From positions 1-43,528 of the forward strand of contig DXMJ01000015.1 of assembly GCA_019414265.1 (NCBI GenBank): a stretch of 43,528 nucleotides of DNA. The letters are read 5' to 3'. The translations under genes were made by a program, and so were the position numbers. The notes under the pieces were generated by a model. The model did not search any database. It worked only from the letters and a program-made list of their open reading frames with translations, and was not told the origin of the DNA. Positions 15,893 to 23,853 of this stretch are shown one piece after another. Position 1 is the stretch's first letter. Each line of letters begins with the position of its first letter. This DNA is from Collinsella sp. (GTDB lineage Bacteria; Actinomycetota; Coriobacteriia; Coriobacteriales; Coriobacteriaceae).

Positions 15893-17833
15893 GTGGCAGG
15901 TCACGACAACATTCCAACACTTGCCGAGCAGGTTTCGCGCGTTCCCACGCAACCCGGCTGCTACCTTTGGAAAGATGCCAAGGGTGATGTCATCTATGTG
16001 GGCAAGGCAAAAAACCTGCGTGCCCGTATGCGTCAATACGTGACGCTGCAGGACGAGCGTCAAAAGATCCCGCTCATGATGCAGCTGGTGGCGAGCTTCG
16101 ACTATATCGTGGTGGAGACCGAGCACGAGGCATTGGTGCTCGAGCGCAATCTGATTGGCCAGTACCATCCGTACTTTAACGTCGACCTCAAAGACGATAA
16201 AAGCTATCCCTTTATCGCCATTACCAAGAGCGACTTGTTTCCGGCTATTAAATACACGCGAGAGCGTCATAAACCGGGAACGCGCTATTATGGCCCCTAT
16301 ACCGATAGCCGTGCGGCGCGTGAGACCATCGATACGCTACGCAAGGTTATTCCTATTTGCTCGGCATCCTGTGCGGAATGGCGCCGCTGCCGCCGCATCG
16401 TCGAATCTCATAAGGGCGAAGAAAACATCGTCAATATGATTTGCGCGCAAAACGGGCGTCCCTGCTTTGACTACCATGTCGGGCGCGGGCCGGGCGCATG
16501 CATCGGCGCGATTTCCCCTGCCGACTATGCCAAGAACGTCAAACGTGTCGAACGTTTCTTGTCGGGCCATCGCAAGGATGTCGTTGACGAGCTTACGTCC
16601 GAGATGACGGAGGCAGCCGAGACGCTCGATTTTGAGCGTGCGGCGCGCGTCAAGCGTCGCCTGGAAGTCATTAGGGGCCTGGACGATCGCCAACAGGTCG
16701 TTCTTCCATCGAGCGTCGATATCGACGTCATCGGCTTCTATCGCGAAGAGACTATCTCTGCCGCCTGTGTCTTTGTCGTTCGCGAGGGCCGAACGGTTCG
16801 AACTTGTGAGTTCATCCTCGATAAAGGCCTGGATGTCGACGAGGAAGAGCTTCAATCGGGCTTTCTTAAGCGCTATTACGACGAGACGGCTGATATTCCA
16901 GCCGAGATCAATCTCTCTGTCGAGCTTGAGGATGCCGAAGCGTTGGGGGAGTGGCTTGCGGGCAGGCGCGAACGCTCTTGCCATCTCCATAGGCCGCAGC
17001 GCGGCGAAAAGCACCGCCTGCTCGATATGGCTTCCAAAAATGCGCGCCATGCCCTCATGCGCTACATGATGCGCACGGGGTATGCTGACGATCGCACCAA
17101 TCAAGCGCTCCTGGAGCTCGAAAGCGCGCTGGCGCTGCCTGCGCCGCCGTTGCGCATCGAGTGCTTCGATATCTCGACGTTGCACGGCACCTTTACCGTC
17201 GCTTCGATGGTGGTATTTACCAACGGCCGTGCCGACAAGGGCCAGTATCGTCGCTTTAAAATTCAGGCCGAATTGGACGAGGCGAACGACTTCGTATCGA
17301 TGTCCGAGGTTCTGGGGCGTCGCTATGCTCCCGAGCGCATGGCGGACGAGCGCTTTGGCTCGCGCCCCGATTTGCTCGTTGTCGATGGCGGCAAGCCGCA
17401 ATTGACCGCTGCAATTAAGCAACTTGAGGCGCTTGGCCTCGATATACCAGTTTGTGGCTTGGCAAAGGCCGATGAGGAAGTTTTCGTGCCGTGGGACGAG
17501 ACTCCCGTCGTGCTGCCGACCGGCTCCGCTTCGCTTTATCTGATCAAGCAGGTTCGCGATGAATCCCACCGATTTGCGATTACGTTCCATCGCGAGTTGC
17601 GCGATAAGGCTATGACGGTTTCGGTGCTTGACGACGTTCCGGGCGTGGGACCCGCCAGAAAACGTGCCATTATGCGCCATTTTGGCTCGATGAAGCGTTT
17701 GCGCGCGGCAAGCGAGCAGGAGATTGCGGAAGTTCGAGGCGTTCCGGCCGATGTCGCCAAAGCGGTCCACGAGGCACTTGTTGCATGGAATGCCGAGCGC
17801 GCCCAGGCATCGGCCAGCCGTTCCGAAAACTAA
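15893..17833 (+). CDS. uvrC: UvrABC excinuclease subunit C
   Basis: This 646-aa protein is the nuclease subunit that makes both incisions in nucleotide excision repair. A GIY-YIG domain is at the N-terminus (GCYLW...VIYVGKAKNLRAR). A UVR domain (TLDFERAARVKRRLE) binds UvrB. The RNase H-like 5' nuclease domain shows ECFDISTLHGTFTVASMVVF and LLVVDGGKPQL. A tandem helix-hairpin-helix (DDVPGVGPARKRAI) ends the protein. The Fe-S-type Cys region is atypical: RPC and AC are kept, but the Cys expected after GR is Gly, and an inserted segment brings extra Cys residues. GTG at 15893 is preceded by AAGTAGG; a GTG at 15887, abutting the murJ stop, is the alternative. Confidence 0.96.
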   Translation: MAGHDNIPTLAEQVSRVPTQPGCYLWKDAKGDVIYVGKAKNLRARMRQYVTLQDERQKIPLMMQLVASFDYIVVETEHEALVLERNLIGQYHPYFNVDLKDDKSYPFIAITKSDLFPAIKYTRERHKPGTRYYGPYTDSRAARETIDTLRKVIPICSASCAEWRRCRRIVESHKGEENIVNMICAQNGRPCFDYHVGRGPGACIGAISPADYAKNVKRVERFLSGHRKDVVDELTSEMTEAAETLDFERAARVKRRLEVIRGLDDRQQVVLPSSVDIDVIGFYREETISAACVFVVREGRTVRTCEFILDKGLDVDEEELQSGFLKRYYDETADIPAEINLSVELEDAEALGEWLAGRRERSCHLHRPQRGEKHRLLDMASKNARHALMRYMMRTGYADDRTNQALLELESALALPAPPLRIECFDISTLHGTFTVASMVVFTNGRADKGQYRRFKIQAELDEANDFVSMSEVLGRRYAPERMADERFGSRPDLLVVDGGKPQLTAAIKQLEALGLDIPVCGLAKADEEVFVPWDETPVVLPTGSASLYLIKQVRDESHRFAITFHRELRDKAMTVSVLDDVPGVGPARKRAIMRHFGSMKRLRAASEQEIAEVRGVPADVAKAVHEALVAWNAERAQASASRSEN

Positions 17834-17858
17834 ACGCGCTTCTAAACAACTGATATAC

Positions 17859-17887
17859 ATGATTGGCTGATTTTCAATCATTTATTT
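17859..17887 (+). terminator. Weak terminator after uvrC
   Basis: A 7-bp AT-rich stem (17859-17865 with 17875-17881) is followed by TTATTT. It lies 26 bases past the uvrC stop and would close the ybaK-murJ-uvrC transcript, though the stem is weak. Confidence 0.4.
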
Positions 17888-17925
17888 CGCGGCGATTACC
17901 TGCTGATTTCGGGTTTTATTAACGC

Positions 17926-17937
17926 TAAAACGTTTGA
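17926..17937 (+). promoter_or_regulatory. Candidate LacI/CcpA-type operator ahead of the nan operon
   Basis: TAAAACGTTTGA is a near-perfect palindrome around a central CG, the shape of LacI-family operators. It overlaps the possible -35 TTGACT of the operon. The same AAAACGTT core stands upstream of gap and of the opp operon. Confidence 0.45.
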
Positions 17938-17966
17938 CTAGCCATGGTGAATAACCCTGCTATCCT
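17934..17966 (+). promoter_or_regulatory. Possible nan operon promoter
   Basis: TTGACT (17934-17939) is a good -35 and TATCCT (17961-17966) a fair -10, but the 21-base spacer is longer than normal, so one of the two may be wrong. A second candidate is TTGTCA (18024-18029) with a poor -10 inside the downstream inverted repeat. If the first pair is right, the transcript has a leader of roughly 225 bases. Confidence 0.3.
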
Positions 17967-17998
17967 GCGGGTTGACGAAGACTGATATCTCACCTCGT

Positions 17999-18079
17999 CG
18001 ATACATACTGTCTGTTGAATCGTTTGTCAATGAATTCGGTGAACGGTAGTAAATACCGTTCAAGCGTATGTATGTATCG
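17999..18079 (+). promoter_or_regulatory. Nested inverted repeat in the nan operon leader
   Basis: An outer perfect 10-bp inverted repeat, CGATACATAC (17999-18008) with GTATGTATCG (18070-18079), encloses an inner perfect 9-bp repeat, TGAACGGTA (18040-18048) with TACCGTTCA (18054-18062), around a GTAAA loop. Either a two-level RNA hairpin or paired protein operators would explain it. Smaller hairpins follow: ACCC/GGGT at 18095-18107 and CCGC/GCGG around 18133-18147. The 365-base interval 17834-18198 holds no gene; these repeats, the operator-like site and the weak uvrC terminator are what I see in it. Confidence 0.6.
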
Positions 18080-18198
18080 GTCGCCGAGCGCGGCACCCAA
18101 GTTGGGTTTGTCGGTAGGTAAGGTATATGTCGTCCGCAAGTTGCGCGGGGGCAAGTCTAGGTGCCTCCGGGTAAGATTCTCTATTGATAGGAGAAGAC

Positions 18199-19812
18199 AT
18201 GGCCATCATCAACAAGGGTATGTCCAGGCGTTCGTTCCTCGGCCTCACCGGCAGCGTCGCTGCTGTCGCCGGCCTTGGTCTCACCGGCTGCGGTGGCAGC
18301 TCCAGCGACGAGGGTTCCGCTGCCAGCTCCACCGATTCCGCTAACCGTGGCGGCGGCGTGATTACCGCTGGTTCCGCTTACGCTCCGTCCAGCTTCGACC
18401 CCGCCAGCACCGGCTCCGCTGTTGGCCTGGGCGCTAACTGGCATGTCGTCGAGGGCCTTTATGGCATCGATTACCACGACTACAGCACCTTCAACGAGCT
18501 CGCCACCGACGATCCCAAGTCTGTGGACGACACCACTTTCGAGGTCACCATCCGCAAGGGCGCCAAGTTCTCCGATGGTACTGAGGTCACTGCTGACGAC
18601 GTCGTCGCTTCCTACACCGCTTGCGCCGCTTCCGCTACCTACGCTCCGTTCTTCCAGCCCTTCGAGTCCATCGAGGCTAAGGACGCCAGCACCGTGACGG
18701 TCAAGACCAAGGTCCCCAACTTCTCTCTGCTCAAGGATCGTCTTGCCATCATCCGCGTTACCCCGGCCACCCAGACCGAGGAGGATCGCGCCAAGCAGCC
18801 GATCGGCTCTGGCCCCTGGATGTACGACTCTATCTCCGATACCGAGATCACCCTGGTTCCCAACCCCGAGTACAACGGTGAGTATGCAGCCGAGGATAAG
18901 AAGATCCAGTACAGCATCCTGACCGACCCCACCGCTCGCGTTACCGCTCAGCAGGAGGGCTCCACGCTCGTTATGGAGCTCGTTACTGCTGACGCCGTCG
19001 ACCAGCTCGAGAGCGCCGGCTGCAAGATCGATAACGTTCAGGGTTTCGGTACCCGCTTCATCATGTTCAACGTCGCCAAGGAGCCTTGGAACGACGTCAA
19101 GGTCCGTCAGGCCGTCATGTATGCGCTCGACACCGAGAAGATGGTCAGCAACACCTTCGCCGGCCTTGCCACCGCTGCCAGCTGCTACCTGCCTAAGAGC
19201 TTCACCAACTATCATGAGGCTTCCACGGTGTACAAGACCGACGCCAAGAAGGCTAAGAAGCTCATCGAGGAGTCCGGCATCACCCCGGGTGCCATCACCC
19301 TGCGCACCACCGACAACGAGCAGATTAAGGGCATGGCCGCCCAGGTCAAGAACGACCTCGACGCTCTCGGCTTCGATGTGACTATCCAGACCGATACCTC
19401 GCCGGCCACCTACGCTGCCATCGACGGCGGCGAGGCCTACGATATCCTCCTTGCCCCTGGCGATCCTTCCTGCTTCGGCGCCGACCCCGATCTGCTGCTC
19501 AACTGGTGGTACGGCGACAACGTCTGGATGCAGACCCGTTGCCCGTGGAAGGAGTCCGCTGAGTGGCAGAAGCTCCACGGTCTCATGGACGAGGCTCTTG
19601 CCGCCGAGGGCGACGAGCAGCAGAAGAAGTGGAACGAGTGCTTCGACATCATTGCCGACAACGCCGTTCTGTACCCCGTTGTCCACGTCAAGACCGTCTC
19701 CGCTTCCTGGGACGATCCGTCCACTGCGCCCAACGGCGAGGCCCTCGATGGCTTCAAGGGCATTGGCACGACGAGCATGTCCTTCAGGGGCGTTGCGACC
19801 GTCAAGGCGTAA
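18199..19812 (+). CDS. Family-5 solute-binding lipoprotein, probable sialic-acid receptor
   Basis: This 537-aa extracellular binding protein belongs to the peptide/nickel (SBP_bac_5) family. The N-terminus has a twin-arginine motif, SRRSFLG (Arg10-Arg11), and a lipobox, LTGC (Cys31), so it is probably a Tat-exported lipoprotein. A short Gly/Ser/Asp linker follows and then the mature domain. The family usually binds peptides, but the operon carries sialic acid catabolic genes, and related systems (SatABCD of Haemophilus ducreyi, nan clusters of bifidobacteria) use family-5 receptors for sialic acid. Every lysine codon I read is AAG, which fits high expression. The ATG at 18199 follows AGGAG by 5 bases. 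A hairpin after the stop may keep its mRNA in excess over the permeases. Confidence 0.88.
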   Translation: MAIINKGMSRRSFLGLTGSVAAVAGLGLTGCGGSSSDEGSAASSTDSANRGGGVITAGSAYAPSSFDPASTGSAVGLGANWHVVEGLYGIDYHDYSTFNELATDDPKSVDDTTFEVTIRKGAKFSDGTEVTADDVVASYTACAASATYAPFFQPFESIEAKDASTVTVKTKVPNFSLLKDRLAIIRVTPATQTEEDRAKQPIGSGPWMYDSISDTEITLVPNPEYNGEYAAEDKKIQYSILTDPTARVTAQQEGSTLVMELVTADAVDQLESAGCKIDNVQGFGTRFIMFNVAKEPWNDVKVRQAVMYALDTEKMVSNTFAGLATAASCYLPKSFTNYHEASTVYKTDAKKAKKLIEESGITPGAITLRTTDNEQIKGMAAQVKNDLDALGFDVTIQTDTSPATYAAIDGGEAYDILLAPGDPSCFGADPDLLLNWWYGDNVWMQTRCPWKESAEWQKLHGLMDEALAAEGDEQQKKWNECFDIIADNAVLYPVVHVKTVSASWDDPSTAPNGEALDGFKGIGTTSMSFRGVATVKA

Positions 19813-19874
19813 GACTCGCTTGAGTCTGTATGCAGGATGTCGGCCGTTGGGACCGTATCCTCATAGTTGAAACA

Positions 19875-19908
19875 AAGACCCGGGCGGCAACGATGTCGCT
19901 CGGGTCTT
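19875..19908 (+). terminator. Intercistronic hairpin after the nan binding-protein gene
   Basis: A 12-bp stem (19875-19886 with 19897-19908, one G-U pair) closes a 10-base loop and has almost no T tail. It is more likely an mRNA-stabilising or partial-termination hairpin than a full terminator. A second small hairpin (ATGAGTA/TACTCAT, about 19912-19929) follows it. Confidence 0.6.
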
Positions 19909-19969
19909 GTAATGAGTATCCGTACTCATATACCAGTTGGTCCCACCGACAAAAGAAAGGGGAGAGAAC

Positions 19970-20926
19970 GTGAACAACTTGCTACGTTTGATTGGAAGGC
20001 GTCTTGTGGCGCTGCCGATCATGGCATTGGGCGTCACCGTCCTGGTGTTCTTCCTTATGTCGTTCTCCAAGACCGACCCCGCCTACACGGCGTTGGGTGA
20101 CGGTGCCTCGCCCGAGGCGGTTGCCGAGTACCATGAGAAGTATGGTCTGGACGACCCCTGGCCCGTGCGCTACGTGCGCTATATGGGCGATTTGATTCAT
20201 GGCGACATGGGTACCTATGGTGCTGCTCGCAACTCCGTTGCCAAGCGCATCTCCACGGCCCTGCCCGTCACGATGCAGCTGACCTTCATCGGTCTTGCCA
20301 TCGGTGCGGTCGTTTCGTTTTTGCTCGGCGTCATCGCGGCACTGTATCGCGACAAATGGCCGGACCAAGTGATCCGCGTCTTTTCCATCGCCGGCTTGGC
20401 AACCCCGTCGTTCTGGCTTGCCGTTCTGTTGATCCTGCTGTTCTCTTCCTACCTTAAGGTGCTCCCGGCATCGGGTGCTCTGCCTCACTTCACCACGAAT
20501 CCGGTTGGCTATCTGGGACGTATGATCATGCCCGCTATCGCCTTGGCATTTCCGCTGACGGGTCAGATGACTCGTATCGTGCGTACCGCCATGGTCGAGG
20601 AGCTCGACAAGGACTATGTCCGTATGGCTCGCGGCGCCGGCGTTCCCGAGAAGGTCGTCGTCGGCATCAACGTTCTTCGCAATGCGCTGATCACCCCGGT
20701 CACCACCCTCGGTCTTAAGATCGGTTACCTCATGGGCGGCGCCGTCGTCATCGAGGTTATCTTCAACCTCCCCGGCATGGGCACCGCGATTCTGCAGGGC
20801 GTTCAGGGCAACGAGGCGAACCTGGTTCAGGGCGTCGTTATCGTCGTTGCTCTTGCCTTCATCATCATCAACATCGTGGTTGACATGCTCTACCTGCTCA
20901 TCAACCCGCGCATCAGGACGGTGTAG
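19970..20926 (+). CDS. ABC transporter permease (DppB/OppB type) of the nan system
   Basis: This 318-aa integral membrane protein has the layout of DppB/OppB permeases: an N-terminal RRLVALPIM helix, a LIHGDMGTYGA extracytoplasmic segment and about six helices. The EAA loop, RMARGAGVPEKVVVGINVLRNALI, docks on the ATPase. GGAVVIEVIFNLPGMG near the end is a family signature. It would form half of the import channel together with the next gene product. The start is GTG at 19970, preceded by AAGGGGAGA; the frame continues upstream without similarity. It is separated from the binding-protein gene by two hairpins and lies 3 bases from the next gene. Confidence 0.92.
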   Translation: MNNLLRLIGRRLVALPIMALGVTVLVFFLMSFSKTDPAYTALGDGASPEAVAEYHEKYGLDDPWPVRYVRYMGDLIHGDMGTYGAARNSVAKRISTALPVTMQLTFIGLAIGAVVSFLLGVIAALYRDKWPDQVIRVFSIAGLATPSFWLAVLLILLFSSYLKVLPASGALPHFTTNPVGYLGRMIMPAIALAFPLTGQMTRIVRTAMVEELDKDYVRMARGAGVPEKVVVGINVLRNALITPVTTLGLKIGYLMGGAVVIEVIFNLPGMGTAILQGVQGNEANLVQGVVIVVALAFIIINIVVDMLYLLINPRIRTV

Positions 20927-20929
20927 ATT

Positions 20930-22945
20930 ATGGTAAAGATTCGAGAGAAGCAAACCGAGCAGCTCGAGAAGGCTGCCTCCAAGGGGCTCAAGCTCGGTGG
21001 CTGGAAGAAGATGACGCTGTCTTCTAAGATTGCCGCCGTCGTGCTGATGCTGGTCGCCCTGACCGCGATTCTGGCGCCCCTTCTTGCCCCCTATAGCCCG
21101 GTCGAGATCTTTACGGCTCGCCAGGCTCCCGGCAACGGGTTTATCTTCGGTACCGACGACAAGGGCCGCGACATCCTTTCGCGCATGCTCTACGGCGGAC
21201 GTTACTCGCTGATCATCGGCTTTGGTGCTACCGCCATGGCTTTGGTCTGTGGTTCCGTTGTCGGCGCTCTTGCAGCGGTTTCGCGCAAGTCTATCTCTGA
21301 GGCGATCATGCGTATCCTGGACATCATCATGTCCATCCCGGGTATCGCCCTCGCAGCCGTTTTCGTCTCCATCCTGGGCAATTCCGTGCCGTCGATCATT
21401 TTCGCCATCGGCTTTATGTACACTCCGCAGATCGCCCGTATCGTGCGCGCCAACATCGTGTCCGAGTACGGTGAGGACTATGTCCGCGCGGTCATCGTGT
21501 CCGGCGCCAAGGCTCCGTGGATTCTGATCAAGCATGTTCTGCGCAACTGCATCGCTCCGATCATGGTCTTCACCGTTACCCTGGTCGCAGACGCCATCAT
21601 CTTCGAGGCCTCGCTGACCTTCATCGGCGCCGGCATCCAGGAGCCCACCGCTACCTGGGGCAACATCCTCGCCGACGCCCGCGGCGGCGTGCTCGCTGGC
21701 CGTTGGTGGCAGGCACTGTTCCCGGGCCTGGCCATTATGATCACCTGCCTGGCGCTCAACATCCTCTCCGAGGGTATTACCGACGCCATGGCCGCTGCTC
21801 CCTCCGCCGCCCTGGATCCGACCGATTCCTCCAAGCGTCGCGAGGCCGATCTGCTGGTCTCCGACCCCGTTCGTGCCTACAAGGAGCAGGCTCAGTCCCT
21901 CTCCGCTCGCCTTGGCGCCCTGCGCGATGTCGAGCTCAAGCGTAACGACCGCCATGTGCCCGACGAGTCTGTCGAGCCGATTCTCTCGGTCCGTGACTTC
22001 TGCATTCAGTTTGAGCACCACGGTGACATCAACGTCGTCGACCACGTCAACTTTGACGTCCGTCCCGGCCAGACCATGGGCCTGGTAGGCGAGTCCGGCT
22101 GCGGTAAGTCCATCACCACGCTGGCCATCATGGGCCTGACCGACGATGACGAGCACCTTTCTGGTGAGGTTCTCTGGGAGGGCCGCGATCTGCTCAAGAT
22201 GAGCAAGAAGGAGTGGTTCGGCCTGCGCGGTACCGATATCGCCATGGTCTATCAGGACGCCCTGTCCTCGCTCAACCCCTCCATGCTCATTTCCGCCCAG
22301 ATGAAGCAGCTCACCAAGCGCGGCGGCACCCGTAGCGCCGAGGAGCTCCTGGAGCTCGTGGGCCTCGACCCCAAGCGTACGCTCGAGAGCTATCCGCATG
22401 AGCTTTCCGGTGGTCAGCGTCAGCGCGTTCTGATCGCTATGGCCCTTACCCGCGACCCCAAGCTGGTCATCTGCGACGAGCCCACGACCGCTCTGGACGT
22501 TACCGTCCAGAAGCAGGTCATCAAGCTGCTTAACGACCTTCAGGCCAAGCTCGGCTTTGCCATGATCTTCGTTTCGCACGACCTGGCACTGGTCGCCGAG
22601 GTCGCCCATAACATCACGGTTATGTACGCCGGCCAGGTTATCGAGCAGGCGCCCACCAAGGAGCTGCTCACCAACCCGATCCACGAGTACACTCGCGGTC
22701 TTCTGGGTTCCGTCCTGTCCATCGAGAGCGGTTCGGGCCGCCTGCACCAGGTGCCCGGCGCCGTTCCGAGCCCGCGCGATTTCCCCAAGGGCGATCGCTT
22801 CGCACCCCGCTCGAGTCATCCGCGCATTGGCCTGGACACCCGTCCGGTCTTCAAGCGCGTGCCCGGCACCGAGCACTTCTATTCCGAGCTCCCCGACGAG
22901 GTGCTCAAGGCAAATGGTTTGACCCCTCACGCGGAGGTGATGTAG
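20930..22945 (+). CDS. Permease-ATPase fusion subunit of the nan ABC importer
   Basis: This 671-aa protein joins two usually separate subunits. Residues 1-290 are a DppC/OppC-type permease (FGTDDKGRDILSRMLYG, EAA loop RAVIVSGAKAPWILIKHVL at about 186-204). A charged linker (about 295-345) leads to an ATPase domain with Walker A GESGCGKS at 387-394, a LSGGQ signature and CDEPTTALD. The C-terminal oligopeptide-type extension is present, but its Cys positions are changed: the usual GC...RCP reads GDRFAPRSSHP, so an Fe-S cluster cannot form as in DppD. As I recall, such fusions occur in the sialic acid importers of H. ducreyi and bifidobacteria. The ATG at 20930 is 3 bases after the previous gene. 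Confidence 0.93.
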   Translation: MVKIREKQTEQLEKAASKGLKLGGWKKMTLSSKIAAVVLMLVALTAILAPLLAPYSPVEIFTARQAPGNGFIFGTDDKGRDILSRMLYGGRYSLIIGFGATAMALVCGSVVGALAAVSRKSISEAIMRILDIIMSIPGIALAAVFVSILGNSVPSIIFAIGFMYTPQIARIVRANIVSEYGEDYVRAVIVSGAKAPWILIKHVLRNCIAPIMVFTVTLVADAIIFEASLTFIGAGIQEPTATWGNILADARGGVLAGRWWQALFPGLAIMITCLALNILSEGITDAMAAAPSAALDPTDSSKRREADLLVSDPVRAYKEQAQSLSARLGALRDVELKRNDRHVPDESVEPILSVRDFCIQFEHHGDINVVDHVNFDVRPGQTMGLVGESGCGKSITTLAIMGLTDDDEHLSGEVLWEGRDLLKMSKKEWFGLRGTDIAMVYQDALSSLNPSMLISAQMKQLTKRGGTRSAEELLELVGLDPKRTLESYPHELSGGQRQRVLIAMALTRDPKLVICDEPTTALDVTVQKQVIKLLNDLQAKLGFAMIFVSHDLALVAEVAHNITVMYAGQVIEQAPTKELLTNPIHEYTRGLLGSVLSIESGSGRLHQVPGAVPSPRDFPKGDRFAPRSSHPRIGLDTRPVFKRVPGTEHFYSELPDEVLKANGLTPHAEVM

Positions 22946-23773
22946 ATGAGCGAGACCGCAGTCAACGGCGTCGAGCCGATCATCTTCCTTGATGACGTCC
23001 ACGTCACCTTTAGGACCCGTACCGGCTCGATTCTGCACCCCAACCTGGTTCACGCCGTCCAGGGTGTAACGATTAAGCTCATGCCCGGACAGACCATCGG
23101 CATCGTCGGCGAGTCCGGTTGCGGAAAGTCCACCACCGCCAACGTCATGTGCGGCCTGCAGGCCCCCACGAGCGGCAAGGTCTACTTTAAGGGCAAGGAC
23201 GTTACCAAACGTACCGCCGAGGACCGTCGCCACATGGGTCGCGTCATCTCGGTCGTGTTCCAGAACCCGGCCACGGCGCTCAACCCCCGTATGGTCGTTC
23301 GCGAGCAACTGCTCGACCCCATGCGCGTCCACAACCTGGGTACCGAGGCCGAGCAGGAGAAGCGCGTCAAGGAGCTCTTGGAGCTCACCGGTCTGCCCAG
23401 CTCCGCCGCCGAGGTTCTCCCCGGCCAGCTTTCGGGCGGCCAGCGCCAGCGCGTCGCAATTGCCCGTGCCCTGTCGCTGAACCCCGATGCCATCATCGCC
23501 GACGAGCCCACCTCGGCTCTGGACGTTTCGGTCCGCGCGCAGATTCTCAACCTGTTGACCGACCTTAAGAAGGAGCTCGGCCTGGCCATGGTGTTCATCA
23601 GCCATGACATCCAGACGGTCCGCTATATCTCTGACGACATCATCGTTATGAATGGCGGCAAGATCGTCGAGCAGGGCGAGGCCAAGCAGGTCTTCCAGCA
23701 CCCCCAGGACCCCTACACCAAGATGCTGCTCGGCGCTGCGCCGTCGCTGCTGCACCCCAAGCTCGGCGAGTAG
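22946..23773 (+). CDS. ABC transporter ATP-binding protein (DppF/OppF type) of the nan system
   Basis: This 275-aa ATPase has Walker A GESGCGKST at 55-63, a Q-loop FQNPATALNPRM, the signature LSGGQRQRVAIARAL and Walker B ADEPTSALD. It would pair with the ATPase half of the preceding fusion to power import. It stops at LLGAAPSLLHPKLGE and so lacks the Cys-containing C-terminal extension found in OppF-type proteins, including the one at 41088-42116 here. The ATG at 22946 directly follows the stop of the fusion gene, with an excellent GGAGGTGA ribosome site (22933-22940) inside it. A stable hairpin follows the gene. Confidence 0.93.
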   Translation: MSETAVNGVEPIIFLDDVHVTFRTRTGSILHPNLVHAVQGVTIKLMPGQTIGIVGESGCGKSTTANVMCGLQAPTSGKVYFKGKDVTKRTAEDRRHMGRVISVVFQNPATALNPRMVVREQLLDPMRVHNLGTEAEQEKRVKELLELTGLPSSAAEVLPGQLSGGQRQRVAIARALSLNPDAIIADEPTSALDVSVRAQILNLLTDLKKELGLAMVFISHDIQTVRYISDDIIVMNGGKIVEQGEAKQVFQHPQDPYTKMLLGAAPSLLHPKLGE

Positions 23774-23789
23774 CCTCGCTTTCCCTCCC

Positions 23790-23817
23790 GTGCGCCCGGC
23801 CCCCTTGCCGGGCGCAC
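23790..23817 (+). terminator. Intercistronic hairpin between nan transporter and catabolic genes
   Basis: A perfect 11-bp GC-rich stem (23790-23800 with 23807-23817) closes a CCCCTT loop. No T run follows. It divides the operon at the point where transport genes give way to enzymes, so it may reduce or stabilise one side of the message. Confidence 0.6.
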
Positions 23818-23853
23818 CTCCGTTGCGATTTCGAAAGGTTGGGTTCACGAGCC

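Noticed and set aside
18040..18079. Short direct GTAT repeats as a CRISPR-like or tandem array
   Set aside because: Only two overlapping GTAT units occur (18066-18077), and they belong to the outer inverted repeat. No repeat-spacer pattern exists anywhere in the window.
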